Below, piece by piece: positions 49,732 through 58,670 of a DNA stretch of 64,000 bases. Both the position numbers and the translations under genes were made by a program. Source of the stretch: Gluconobacter kondonii. GTDB lineage: Bacteria; Pseudomonadota; Alphaproteobacteria; Acetobacterales; Acetobacteraceae. The stretch is taken from assembly GCF_002723995.1 (NCBI RefSeq), contig NZ_BEWP01000007.1, positions 147,667-211,666 on the forward strand, in the 5' to 3' direction. Each line of letters opens with the position of its first letter. The first letter of the stretch is position 1. Below the pieces are notes generated by a model. That model saw only the letters and a list, made by a program, of their open reading frames with translations, did not search any database and was not told the origin of the DNA.

Positions 49732-50172
49732 TCAGTTGGCGGGTTCAACCTGCACAATCAAAGCGCCGTACCCCGTCAGCGCGCCATCCTCACCGACAAC
49801 GTCCATAACCGTTCCCGCAACCGGTACGATAACCGGGATCTGCAAGACTCCGATCTGCATCTGCGCCACGACTGCCCCCGCCGCCACCGACGTTCCGACT
49901 TTTGCCAGATCTGTCAGTACCAACGTACCGAAATAAGGCGCGCGGATTTCAAGACGGCTCGTGGCTTCTGTGGCAGACGCAGCATCCTCTGCAATCTGCA
50001 CATCCGGTCGCGTGACAGGAGCAGTCATGCGCATAAAACAGCGCGCGCCCTTGCCATCTGAAAGCTCGATCGTCTCCAGCCCGGCCTCCAGCAACAAATC
50101 CGCAAGCCGCGCCAGATCGTCCGGAGACGGGATGCCTTCAAACATCGGAATCTGATTGTCCACAGTCTTCAT
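49732..50172 (-). CDS. Biotinyl-domain protein lacking the biotin lysine (BCCP-like)
   Basis: A 146-residue protein with the two-part layout of an acetyl-CoA carboxylase carrier protein: a helical N-terminus (about 15-50) and a biotinyl/lipoyl-like domain from about residue 74 (LEIRAPYFGTLVLTDLAKVG). Where BCCPs have A-M-K-V/M-x-N-P, this protein has GVLQIPVIVPVAGT: Val109 stands in for the biotinylated lysine. The start ATG at 50172 overlaps the accC stop as ATGA. It is therefore co-translated with a biotin carboxylase and a normal BCCP, but cannot itself be biotinylated in the usual way. A structural or decoy role is possible. Confidence 0.85.
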   Translation of the reverse strand: MKTVDNQIPMFEGIPSPDDLARLADLLLEAGLETIELSDGKGARCFMRMTAPVTRPDVQIAEDAASATEATSRLEIRAPYFGTLVLTDLAKVGTSVAAGAVVAQMQIGVLQIPVIVPVAGTVMDVVGEDGALTGYGALIVQVEPAN

Positions 50173-51536
50173 GATGCAGACCTCTCTGCGAGCCAGCGTT
50201 CCAGATAGTGAATATCCACGCCTCCCTCCTGAAACTGCGGATCGGCCAGAAGTGCTTGATGAAGGGCGATATTGGTTGAAATACCCTCAACTTTCATTTC
50301 GAACAGCGCCACCCGCATTCGGGCAATCGCCTGCTCCCGTGTCGCGCCGTAGCTGATGATCTTTCCGATCAGCGAGTCATAATAAGGTTGAACCGTATAG
50401 TTGCTCACCACATGCGTATCGACGCGAATACCCGGACCACCCGGCAGATCCCATCGTGTCAACGTGCCGGGGGACGGCATGAATGTTGCGGCATCTTCTG
50501 CATTCAAGCGACACTCAATCGCATGGCCCTGCATCAGAATATCGTCCTGATGCAGGCCAAGTGCTTCACCCTGTGCGATCCGAATCTGCTGGGCCACAAT
50601 GTCGATACCGGTCGTTTCTTCCGTAATGGGATGCTCGACCTGCACGCGCGTGTTCATCTCGATGAATGCGAAGACCCCGTCTTCATACAGGAACTCGAAC
50701 GTCCCTGCCCCGCGATAGCCAATCTGGCGACAGGCCTGAACACAACGCGCTCCGATCTCGGCGATGGTCTCTGGCGGAATGCCGGGCGCTGGCGCTTCTT
50801 CGAGAATTTTCTGATGGCGCCGCTGCAAGGAGCAGTCCCGCGCGCCCAACCAGAGCGACGTTCCATGCGTATCGCACAGGACCTGAATTTCCACATGACG
50901 CGGTTTCTGCATGTATTTTTCAAGATACAGCGTCGGGTTTCCGAAAGCCTGCTGCGCTTCTTTGGCCGTCAGCGCGACGGCATTTTCGAGTTCATCCACA
51001 CCATGCACGACCCGCATGCCGCGACCGCCGCCGCCGCCAGAGGCCTTGACGATCACAGGGAAACCAACCTCGAGCGCGATGGAACGAATCTCATCCGCAG
51101 AAGTCGGGAGTGGACCATCCGAACCCGGCACGCAGGGCACTCCGGCCTCCCGCATGGCCCGTTTGGCGGTAATCTTGTCCCCCATCATGCGAATGGAATC
51201 TCCGGTCGGACCGATGAAGGTCAGCCCCGCCGCTTCAACCGCATCGGCAAAATCCGCATTTTCCGAAAGGAACCCGTATCCCGGATGGATGGCACCCGCC
51301 CCTGTCACTTTCGCAGCCAGAAGCAGCCCCTCCTTGTCGAGATAGCTTTTCGACGCCGCCGCCGAACCAATACACAGAGCCACATCCGCTTCACGAACAT
51401 GTCGGCTGTCTGCATCAGCTTCCGAATAGACTGCCACTGTTTCCAGCCCAAGCTGACGGCAGGCGCGCTGGATGCGCAGGGCAATTTCCCCGCGATTGGC
51501 AATCAGAACTCTTTTGAAACGCTGCATTTCATTCAT
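50169..51536 (-). CDS. accC: Biotin carboxylase, AccC-like
   Basis: ATP-grasp enzyme that carboxylates biotin on a carrier protein, 455 residues, the normal length. Motifs are KRVLIANRGEIALRI, the glycine-rich ATP loop KASGGGGGRGMRVV, EKYMQKPRHVEIQVLCD and the catalytic loop MNTRVQVEHPITEE. ATGA overlaps on both sides link it to the two carrier-type genes. The location beside pxpBCA, away from any carboxyltransferase gene in the window, suggests this is an accessory AccC linked to 5-oxoproline or related metabolism, not necessarily the fatty-acid enzyme. Confidence 0.94.
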   Translation of the reverse strand: MNEMQRFKRVLIANRGEIALRIQRACRQLGLETVAVYSEADADSRHVREADVALCIGSAAASKSYLDKEGLLLAAKVTGAGAIHPGYGFLSENADFADAVEAAGLTFIGPTGDSIRMMGDKITAKRAMREAGVPCVPGSDGPLPTSADEIRSIALEVGFPVIVKASGGGGGRGMRVVHGVDELENAVALTAKEAQQAFGNPTLYLEKYMQKPRHVEIQVLCDTHGTSLWLGARDCSLQRRHQKILEEAPAPGIPPETIAEIGARCVQACRQIGYRGAGTFEFLYEDGVFAFIEMNTRVQVEHPITEETTGIDIVAQQIRIAQGEALGLHQDDILMQGHAIECRLNAEDAATFMPSPGTLTRWDLPGGPGIRVDTHVVSNYTVQPYYDSLIGKIISYGATREQAIARMRVALFEMKVEGISTNIALHQALLADPQFQEGGVDIHYLERWLAERSAS

Positions 51537-51970
51537 ACCAGACGGAACAGGGGCGTTCCCATATCGACTTCAGTGCCACCGGCCACCAGAACAGCCTCAA
51601 TCGTTCCTGCAACGCTCGCACGGACTGGATTGAAAACCTTCATGGCCTCCAGCAACCCGACCTGCTGCCCCGCCTCAACCTGCTGTCCGACAGCCACGTA
51701 AGGCGGTGCGTCCGGTGAAGGCGCCAGATGAAAGACGCCATAAGACGGCGCTGTAATGGTTTCCTGAGCGTTTGCGACGACTGTTGGTGAAGGTAAGGTT
51801 CCTGTCGTCTCTGTCTCCGCTGATTTTACAGGGGTAGAGATAACCGGAACCGCTTGATCACTCCGGGCTCTTGTAAGCCGGATTTTACGGCCGTTGTCCT
51901 CAATCTCAAGCTCCGCAATCGGAGCCTGTGCCATGAGATCGATCAGGCGTCTGATCTGTGAAAGATCCAC
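51533..51970 (-). CDS. accB: Biotin carboxyl carrier protein (AccB-like)
   Basis: A 145-residue biotin carrier. The biotin attachment motif EAMKVFNPV has the lysine at residue 111. The N-terminal helical part (SQIRRLIDLMAQAPIAELEI) and a Pro/Thr-rich linker precede the biotinyl domain from about residue 78, with SPDAPPYVAVGQQVEAGQQV matching the thumb of AccB. GTG at 51970 is the start; it is six bases after the SDR stop. Part of an SDR-accB-accC-BCCP-like operon. Confidence 0.93.
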   Translation of the reverse strand: MDLSQIRRLIDLMAQAPIAELEIEDNGRKIRLTRARSDQAVPVISTPVKSAETETTGTLPSPTVVANAQETITAPSYGVFHLAPSPDAPPYVAVGQQVEAGQQVGLLEAMKVFNPVRASVAGTIEAVLVAGGTEVDMGTPLFRLV

Positions 51971-51975
51971 TGATA

Positions 51976-52731
51976 TCAGCCCGAAACAGAGGTTTTCTTT
52001 GCAAAATTCAGTCCACCCACGACCTGCATCGTCGGCAGCACTTCCATGAAGCTGACATTCATGCGCTGCGGCGCCAGAACTGCGAAGGCCACGGAGTTGG
52101 CAATGTCTTCCGGCAGCAGAGAGTCATATTCGTCGAAGAACCGCTTCTTTGCTTCGGCCATGTCACCAATCAGACGGCCGAAAACCTCGGTCTCCACACG
52201 AGCGGGCGAAACTTCCGTCACCCGGATCTGACGACCGAACAGATCGCACCGCAACTGCTGGGACAGCGAATGCACGCCAGCCTTTGTCGTATGATAGACT
52301 GTGTTGCCCCCTGCAAAAGCGTAATGTCCGGCAATCGAACTGATATTCACGATATGCCCGCGGTTACGTTCAATCATTCCCGGCACCACCAGACGCGTCA
52401 GTTGCAGCACGGCGCGCAGATTCACATCCACGAGTGCATCGATATCCTCTGGCGTCGTGTTGGTGATGTTGCCGGTCCGGGACTGTCCTGCATTATTCAC
52501 CAGAACGTCAATTTCCAGCCCTGCGATCAGAGCTTCAAGGCCCGCCTGATCCGATACGCTAACAGCATGAGGGACACATCCCGTTTCGCTTGCCAGTGCT
52601 TCGAGGCGCTTCGCATCCCTCGCCAGAGCATGAACTTCAATGCCGCTTTCGCTCAAGCGCCGGACAATGGCAGCGCCGATGCCCGAGGAAGCACCAGTGA
52701 CGAGGGCTGTGCGATAGGGTGTATTGCTCAT
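51976..52731 (-). CDS. Short-chain dehydrogenase/reductase (YdfG-like)
   Basis: NAD(P)-dependent SDR, 251 residues from ATG at 52731; an ATG at 52746 is possible and no ribosome binding site decides. The cofactor motif TGASSGIG, NNAG (DVLVNNAGQS), the catalytic Ser in NISSIAG and Y-x3-K in VYHTTKAG are all present. Similarity in style is to YdfG-type 3-hydroxy-acid/serine dehydrogenases. First gene of the operon with accB, accC and the lysine-less carrier; its substrate is unknown. Confidence 0.93.
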   Translation of the reverse strand: MSNTPYRTALVTGASSGIGAAIVRRLSESGIEVHALARDAKRLEALASETGCVPHAVSVSDQAGLEALIAGLEIDVLVNNAGQSRTGNITNTTPEDIDALVDVNLRAVLQLTRLVVPGMIERNRGHIVNISSIAGHYAFAGGNTVYHTTKAGVHSLSQQLRCDLFGRQIRVTEVSPARVETEVFGRLIGDMAEAKKRFFDEYDSLLPEDIANSVAFAVLAPQRMNVSFMEVLPTMQVVGGLNFAKKTSVSG

Positions 52732-52867
52732 GCGAAGGGGACTCATTGCTGAAATATGATGAAAGAACGCCCTCAGCCCCATCGGCGAAACGGAGCATCA
52801 GACAGAAATATAGCCCCGACGCTAATGGAGTTACCGCGCAAACACCAAGAGCCGTTCGTTCTTGCCC

Positions 52868-52924
52868 CATAACATTATCCGATGGCACTCTCACCCCAAG
52901 AGGCAGCCATAAGATTATCCAATG
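52868..52924. repeat. Pair of 17-nt direct repeats in the SDR/pxpB divergent promoter region
   Basis: CATAACATTATCCGATG (52868-52884) and CATAAGATTATCCAATG (52908-52924) match at 15 of 17 positions and start 40 nt apart, close to four helical turns. They lie in the 314-nt region between the divergent SDR-acc and pxp operons. They are good candidates for a shared regulator's binding sites. The regulator is unknown. Confidence 0.6.
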
Positions 52925-53045
52925 ACCTCAAACGCCAAATTGCTCTGGTCATCATTCCCATGTCAGTCATATCGTTTCGATGCCGCCTCAAAAACGGCTC
53001 TTGAGACAATGAGACGGATCCGTCACAGCCCGGGAACTGCATGTT

Positions 53046-53741
53046 TTGACCGCAGACACGCTCCTCACCTCTGACCGGCACCACGCCAGCAACGCTCCGG
53101 TCATCAGCATGATGGGCACACGCGCCATACTGTTCGAAGCACCCGGCGCCTTTACCATGGAGCAACAGCAGCGGATCTGGGCGCTCATGGATCATGCCGG
53201 AAACCGCGCTGATATTCAGGAACTCGTCCCCGGCGTTACCAACCTACTCCTGATCTTCAATCGCTCCCCGGAAGATCTGGAACAGATTGCTGACTGGCTC
53301 CGCAACACCTGGGAAAGCCTTCCACCGCGCCAGATCATGGGACGTCTCTTTGAAGTGAATGTTCGCTATGGTGGCGCACTGGGGGAGGATCTGGCAGCGG
53401 TTTCCGCCCATACTGGGCTGCCCCCCAAAGAGGTGATCCGCCTTCATCACGAGGGTGAATATACAGTCTGCGCCATCGGAAGCGCACCCGGTTTCGGTTA
53501 TTTACACGGCCTAAACCCGCGTATCGCAACGCCGCGAAAATCCGTTCCCTCTCTCAACATGCCAGCAGGAACCGTGACGATCGGAGGGATGCAGGCCGGG
53601 ATTTCCGCACTGACCGGTCCCAATGGCTGGAATTCAATCGGTTATACCGAAATCTGTCTTTTCGACCCGTATCGCAGCTCTCCCTCTTTGTTCGCCATCG
53701 GCGATCGTATCCGTTTTCGCCCGGAGAGCATTGAGCTGTGA
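53046..53741 (+). CDS. pxpB: 5-oxoprolinase subunit PxpB
   Basis: Subunit of the ATP-dependent prokaryotic 5-oxoprolinase (formerly KipI family), 231 residues from a TTG at 53046; an ATG at 53109 (MMGTRAILFEAPG) is an equally plausible start, since PxpB proteins usually begin near that block. Landmarks are VPGVTNLLLIFN, HTGLPPKEVIRLHHEGEYTV and the characteristic GSAPGFGYLHGLNPRIATPR, GTVTIGGMQAGIS. It overlaps pxpC (GTGA). Confidence 0.95.
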   Translation: MTADTLLTSDRHHASNAPVISMMGTRAILFEAPGAFTMEQQQRIWALMDHAGNRADIQELVPGVTNLLLIFNRSPEDLEQIADWLRNTWESLPPRQIMGRLFEVNVRYGGALGEDLAAVSAHTGLPPKEVIRLHHEGEYTVCAIGSAPGFGYLHGLNPRIATPRKSVPSLNMPAGTVTIGGMQAGISALTGPNGWNSIGYTEICLFDPYRSSPSLFAIGDRIRFRPESIEL

Positions 53742-54742
53742 TCACAATTTTGGAAACCGCGCCGCTTAATACGATTCAGGATCAGGGGCGTCCCGGCTAT
53801 CGCAATCTGGGAGTCGGGAGTTCGGGGGTCATGGACCCGCTCGCCCTGAAAATCGGCAATATTCTTCTGGGCAATGATCTGGACGCCGCCTGCATAGAGC
53901 TTCAGACTTATCCTTTCGTAATCCGGTTCGACACCCCAACCAGCTTTGCCGTTACAGGAATTGAAGCACCTCTGACACTGGACGGCAGGCCCGTTCTTGC
54001 ATGGTCCGTGGAAACCGCAGCTCCCGGGCAGATGCTCAGGGTCGGCATTCCCAGAACGGGTGCCCGGGCATATGTCTGTGTCGGAGGCGGCATTGACGTT
54101 CCTGTGGTTCTGGAGTCACGCAGTACCCAGCTTCGCGGCAGTTTCGGGGGAATGGACGGACGGTTTCTCGAAGCGGGGGATAAACTTGCCACTCAACCTG
54201 CGACCGAGCCGCTCTCAGGGTATGGTTCGGTTCCGCCAGCGCGCGTTCTCAATCATCATGCCGTCGACGATAAAACCATTCTGCTGCGCGCCATTCCCGG
54301 CACGGATTACGCGCGTTTCACGCCTGAATCCCGCGAGCGTTTCTGGAATCAGGGCTGGCGCATCACGCCACAGAGCAATCGCGTAGGATATCGTCTCAGC
54401 GGAAGACCCCTCGCCATGCTCGAACAGGCCGAACTTCGATCATACGGCATTATTCCGGGCATCATACAGGTTCCACCGGCTGGAGAACCTATCGTCCAGC
54501 TCGCGGACGCAAATACCGCAGGCGGCTATCCGCGCATCGCAACCGTGATCGAGGCCGATCTCTGGTGTCTGGCACAGGCCCGGATCGGAACGTCCATCCG
54601 CTTTGTCGAATGCAACCACAAGACCGGCATCGCGGCCGAACAACCCATCAAGAGCTACCTTGATGATCTCCGCCTGATGGTCGCCCAGTACCGCGCCTCC
54701 TGTCAGTCACGAAACGGCACAAACTCCCGAGGCAAAGCATGA
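53738..54742 (+). CDS. pxpC: 5-oxoprolinase subunit PxpC
   Basis: Biotin-dependent-carboxylase-like (KipA-type) subunit of 5-oxoprolinase, 334 residues. The opening TILETAPLNTIQDQGRPGYR, GVGSSGVMDPLALKIGN, and later YRLSGRPLAMLEQAELRSYG, QVPPAGEPIVQLADANTAGG are typical. Start GTG at 53738 overlaps the pxpB stop, and the stop overlaps the pxpA start, so the three are co-translated. Confidence 0.95.
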   Translation: MITILETAPLNTIQDQGRPGYRNLGVGSSGVMDPLALKIGNILLGNDLDAACIELQTYPFVIRFDTPTSFAVTGIEAPLTLDGRPVLAWSVETAAPGQMLRVGIPRTGARAYVCVGGGIDVPVVLESRSTQLRGSFGGMDGRFLEAGDKLATQPATEPLSGYGSVPPARVLNHHAVDDKTILLRAIPGTDYARFTPESRERFWNQGWRITPQSNRVGYRLSGRPLAMLEQAELRSYGIIPGIIQVPPAGEPIVQLADANTAGGYPRIATVIEADLWCLAQARIGTSIRFVECNHKTGIAAEQPIKSYLDDLRLMVAQYRASCQSRNGTNSRGKA

Positions 54743-55506
54743 AGATCGACCTGAATTCCGACATGGGCGAAGGCTTTGGCCGTTGGCGTATCGCTGATGA
54801 TGACGGGCTGATGGATGTTATTTCGTCAGCCAATATCGCCTGTGGTTTCCATGCCGGGGACTACGCCATCATGAACCGGACGGTGCAGCGCGCGAAAGAA
54901 AAAGGCGTCGGCATTGGGGCACATCCGGGGTTGCCGGACCTGATCGGTTTCGGCCGGCGTTCCATGTCCATTTCGGACGCCGATATGGAAGCCATGATGG
55001 TTTACCAGATCGGCGCACTTCAGGCCGTGGCGGCCATGCACGGACATCGCGTCACCCATGTCAGCTATCACGCCGCCTTTGGAAACATGGCCAATGCCGA
55101 TGCCGGTCTGGCGTTGAGGCTTACCCGCGCCATCGCCGCGCTGGATCGTGAACTGACGGTCTTCTGCATGCCCGGACAGCTGACGGAGCGTGCAGCCGAG
55201 ACGGCAGGACTTCGTGTTCAGACTCTGTTTCTTGCAGACCGGGCCTATACGAGCCTTGGGACGCTTGTTCCCCGCGACCAGCCGGGCGCCGTCATTCATG
55301 ATCTGGCTGCCATCAGGGCGCGCGTCAGACAGTTTCTGGAAGACGGATCTGTCACGACCTCTGTGGGATCAAGGCTTCAGGTCAAGGCACAGTCCATTCT
55401 GGTGCATAGCGACACACCGGGATCACTGGAATTGGCAAAAGCCATCCGCTCAGAAATTGAAGCGACCGGGGCAGTCCTGACACCGGCGTTCCGGCTTCAC
55501 GACTGA
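54739..55506 (+). CDS. pxpA: 5-oxoprolinase subunit PxpA (LamB/YcsF family)
   Basis: LamB/YcsF-family subunit, 255 residues. The opening KIDLNSDMGEGFGRW and IACGFHAGDYAIMNRTVQ, GIGAHPGLPDLIGFGRRSM carry the conserved acidic/His residues. With PxpB and PxpC it hydrolyses 5-oxo-L-proline to glutamate with ATP. Last gene of a tight three-gene operon. Confidence 0.97.
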   Translation: MKIDLNSDMGEGFGRWRIADDDGLMDVISSANIACGFHAGDYAIMNRTVQRAKEKGVGIGAHPGLPDLIGFGRRSMSISDADMEAMMVYQIGALQAVAAMHGHRVTHVSYHAAFGNMANADAGLALRLTRAIAALDRELTVFCMPGQLTERAAETAGLRVQTLFLADRAYTSLGTLVPRDQPGAVIHDLAAIRARVRQFLEDGSVTTSVGSRLQVKAQSILVHSDTPGSLELAKAIRSEIEATGAVLTPAFRLHD

Positions 55507-55577
55507 CAATCATAATGCCTCTGACCAGTCCTTCAGACATTGCTGCGTCAGTATCGTGCATCGAGGTATGAGTTAAA

Positions 55578-56495
55578 ATGAAGCATGATCTGAAACGTGG
55601 CGCCCTGCTTCTGGCATCAGCCACGTTTTTTGTTGCGGCGCTCAATGCTCTTCAAAAGCTCACAGGAACACGACTTCCCGCTCTTGAGATCATATTTTTT
55701 CGCAATCTCTTTTCTCTGCCTTTTGTACTTCTGATCGCCTCCAGAACAGGAATTATCCTCAGAACGCATCACTTTCGTGGTCACCTGATCCGATCTGTCG
55801 TCGGACTGATCAGCATGATCATGGTTGTCATCACCGTGACACGTCTGCCGCTGGCAGAACAGCAGGTCCTTTCCTACACCCAACCCCTATTTCTTGTGCT
55901 GCTTTCAATCCCGTTGCTGCACGAACGGCCCTCCCTTCAGCGCTGGATCGCAGTTCTGATCGGATTTTCAGGTGTCGTGGTTGTCGCACTTGGAAAAGGG
56001 CTTCTCAATACGAGCGCCACATCGGTGTCCACAGCCATCTATCTGCTGGCACTGGCGCAAGGAGCAGTCGGTGCGCTGACAACCATGCAGATCCGTCAAC
56101 TTTCGGCCACCGAGGCCAGTACGACGATTTCATTATGGCAGGCCATTCTCATGACAGTCATGACCGCTGCGCCCCTCCCTTTCATCTGGGTCACACCGGG
56201 GTGGCAGGACGGTTTGTGTCTGGTGATCGTGGGCGGTTTTGCCGGTATCGCGCAGGTTCTTCAAACTGAGGCTTTTGCTTCGGCGCAGGTCTCTGCCATC
56301 GGCCCATTTGCCTATACGGGTCTGCTCTGGGCCGCACTGATCGGCTGGCTCGGTTTTGGCGAAATTCCCAGCTCTGCCATGGCTGCTGGCGCAGTTCTGA
56401 TCATCGGATCAGGCGTCTGGATGCTGCGCCATGACCGGGCCTCGAAAGCCAGAGATGCGATCGTCGCAACGGTTGAGACCGCCGAAGGCTCCTGA
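55578..56495 (+). CDS. EamA/DMT-family transporter
   Basis: A 305-residue inner-membrane protein with ten predicted helices in two EamA repeats. The first repeat has LEIIFFRNLFSLPFVLLIAS; the second has the helices from YLLALAQGAVGALTTMQIRQ to the end. Such transporters often export amino acids or metabolites. It lies 71 nt after pxpA on the same strand and could belong to the same transcript; substrate not readable. Confidence 0.9.
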   Translation: MKHDLKRGALLLASATFFVAALNALQKLTGTRLPALEIIFFRNLFSLPFVLLIASRTGIILRTHHFRGHLIRSVVGLISMIMVVITVTRLPLAEQQVLSYTQPLFLVLLSIPLLHERPSLQRWIAVLIGFSGVVVVALGKGLLNTSATSVSTAIYLLALAQGAVGALTTMQIRQLSATEASTTISLWQAILMTVMTAAPLPFIWVTPGWQDGLCLVIVGGFAGIAQVLQTEAFASAQVSAIGPFAYTGLLWAALIGWLGFGEIPSSAMAAGAVLIIGSGVWMLRHDRASKARDAIVATVETAEGS

Positions 56496-56557
56496 ATTTT
56501 CAGTTCTTTTTAAAGCAATCATCATCCTCAACAGCTGAAATTCCGGAGAACGACAGC

Positions 56558-57817
56558 ATGACTCAAGATCAAGCCACAACGTTCACGTCCCGGAAACGGA
56601 ACATTCCGCCTCGATACATATTTTTTCTTCTCGTCTTTCTGATGTACGTCATCAGCTACGGCGATCGCGCAGCCCTTTCCATCGCTCTGCCCACGCTCGG
56701 GAAAGAATTCATGCTGTCTCCCGTACAGATGGGGTGGGTCTCATCCAGTTTTCTATGGTCATATTTCCTGCTGAATCTTCCTTCAACCATGCTCCTCGAC
56801 CGCAAAGGGGCGCGACTGATCGGCAGTCTGGCGGTTTCGATATGGTCGTTTGCGATGTTGTTGGGAGGAATGGCTCACAACATCACTCAATTCCTGATGA
56901 CGCGTGTTCTGCTCGGTGTCGGAGAAGCGCCGACCTTTGGTGTCGGCGCGACCGTCGTCCGTAACTGGGCGCTGCCAAAAGAACGAGGCTCGGTTATGAC
57001 GATCCTGCTGACTGGTATGCAGCTTGGACTGGCTGGGGGCACGATCGCCGGGGCTTATCTGATCGCCTTTTTCGGCTGGCGCTTCGAATTCATTGCGCTT
57101 GGAGGCATAGGGCTTGTCTGGGCGGCAATCTGGTGGATGGTTTATCGTGCTCCAGCCGAGAAGACATCTCTCCCTAACTCTGTGCCTTTTTCGTTCAGTT
57201 CAATCAGGAATCTCTTCAGATCCTCGTCTTTTCTGGGAATTCTTATCGTTCAATGTACCCAGAACTATCTGAATTTTCTGGTAATGTCCTGGATGCCACT
57301 TTACCTGATCCATGAACTTCATATCGATATTACTGGGACAGGAACGCGTACAGCCCTCTGTTATCTTACCGCTGCCGTTGGCGCGATCGGCATCGGACGC
57401 ACTCTCGAGCAGTTCATCTTCCGAAATAACATTCATCCGTCACGTCGCAGATTAATCGTTGCAATCTGCCTCGGGGGTGCCGCCACAATCGGCCTACTGC
57501 CGAAATTTCATACCATGACACCAATTCTCCTGATTCTCGGAGGCTCACTCGCATGCTTAATAGCAGCTAACGGCGCGAATACAGCCTTGCTCACAGACCT
57601 GGTTGAAGACGGAGACAAAATTGGTACGGTGACAGGCGTAACTCTAACTTGCAGCAATTTTCTTGGTCTTTTTGCACCGATCGTTACAGGCTATATTGTG
57701 TCCTACACCGGACGTTTCGATATAGCATGGTATATGTGCTCAGCAGCGTTGATTATATCTGGATTACTCTCACTTTTACTTGTTGATGCGCCAATCACCA
57801 TGCGACGAACCCCATAA
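56558..57817 (+). CDS. MFS transporter, anion:cation symporter type
   Basis: A 419-residue, 12-helix major facilitator protein. Segments YVISYGDRAALSIALPTLG, NLPSTMLLDRKGARLIGS (the loop 2-3 motif) and TRVLLGVGEAPTFGVGATVV resemble the ACS family (glucarate, hexuronate, phthalate-type carriers). It follows the EamA gene by 62 nt; possibly an organic-acid importer. The 3' third of the gene is AT-richer than its start, near the compositional break. Confidence 0.9.
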   Translation: MTQDQATTFTSRKRNIPPRYIFFLLVFLMYVISYGDRAALSIALPTLGKEFMLSPVQMGWVSSSFLWSYFLLNLPSTMLLDRKGARLIGSLAVSIWSFAMLLGGMAHNITQFLMTRVLLGVGEAPTFGVGATVVRNWALPKERGSVMTILLTGMQLGLAGGTIAGAYLIAFFGWRFEFIALGGIGLVWAAIWWMVYRAPAEKTSLPNSVPFSFSSIRNLFRSSSFLGILIVQCTQNYLNFLVMSWMPLYLIHELHIDITGTGTRTALCYLTAAVGAIGIGRTLEQFIFRNNIHPSRRRLIVAICLGGAATIGLLPKFHTMTPILLILGGSLACLIAANGANTALLTDLVEDGDKIGTVTGVTLTCSNFLGLFAPIVTGYIVSYTGRFDIAWYMCSAALIISGLLSLLLVDAPITMRRTP

Positions 57818-57910
57818 GTTCTACACAAAAGACAAAAAATTTTACTGAAATCCTTTATTTAGTTACTCGAATACGTTCCTTTGGAGCATAAGAAGAACCA
57901 ATGCTACAAC

Positions 57911-58488
57911 GGCTGGCCCTGCCAGTCCTTTGAGATACATCCGGCCCAGGAATCCGCTTTCTCAGCGTTGATGTTGCGCTACTTTGGAGCCGCTACCAAT
58001 TTCGTGTTCAAGATCTGGTCTGATATCGGCAGACAACAGGCATTCTACAGGGTCACATTAAAGCGGTTGAACATAGCATCAATCGCACTCGCCTGTTTCA
58101 GACGCTCACAAGACAGCCAGACAGTTTTGGCATCTAACCCGCAGTCAGACAGCCCTCCGCCTGTATCCAACCGATACTACGTTTCGCCGGAACCTTGCAG
58201 GCTTCGCCCAGACCAAGGAAACGCATGAAATATAGGCGGTAGTTGATCAAATATTCCATGTGCCCGCCAGACAGATTGTTAAATATCTAGATCACTAGTA
58301 TTCTGTATACCGTAATGAATCAAACGGCGGACGGCCGCTTTGGCTCCCATTTGAAGAAAACAATGCTTGGTCAAATCAGAGAGAAACACTCTAAAATCCA
58401 TAATTCGGGAAAAGGCCTCGAGTTGGTCACCAAGCTCGCTCAACCGAGCAAAGCGCTCTTCAGCATTAAAAAAACGCGGCAGCTTCAT
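57911..58488 (-). pseudogene. Decayed IS5-family transposase (N-terminal part)
   Basis: Read on the minus strand from ATG 58488: MKLPRFFNAEERFARLSEL, then GDQLEAFSRIMDF, as in IS5-family transposases. A one-base frameshift near 58350 moves the frame to SGRPPFDS. Further pieces ILVI*IFNNLS, EYLINYRLYFMRFLGLGE, AKTVWLSCERLKQASAIDAM, LVAAPK*RN and NAEKADSWAG follow in order, broken by stops and one or two frame changes. The match ends near 57911, so the C-terminal half with the DDE residues is missing. No inverted repeats were found. It lies exactly between the G+C-normal MFS gene and the AT-rich flagellar block. Confidence 0.82.
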
Positions 58489-58670
58489 CTTCCTTCAGAA
58501 CCAATCAACACAGGAGAAATGAAATCACACAGAAGCAAGCAAAACAAATAGGTTTTGGAGCCCTTCAAGTACACATCAGTCTAAATAAAAAATAATCCCA
58601 GATCCTAAATAACATATTTTTAATAAATACTATTGCTATAGGTATTTAGGGGATATTTATTTTTATAGTT

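Noticed and set aside
50388..51701. Open frame of 437 codons opposite accC and accB
   Set aside because: Antisense shadow of two well-supported genes.
57881..58228. 115-codon plus-strand frame after the MFS gene
   Set aside because: It is antisense to the IS5-family transposase relic, whose fragments read in order on the minus strand.
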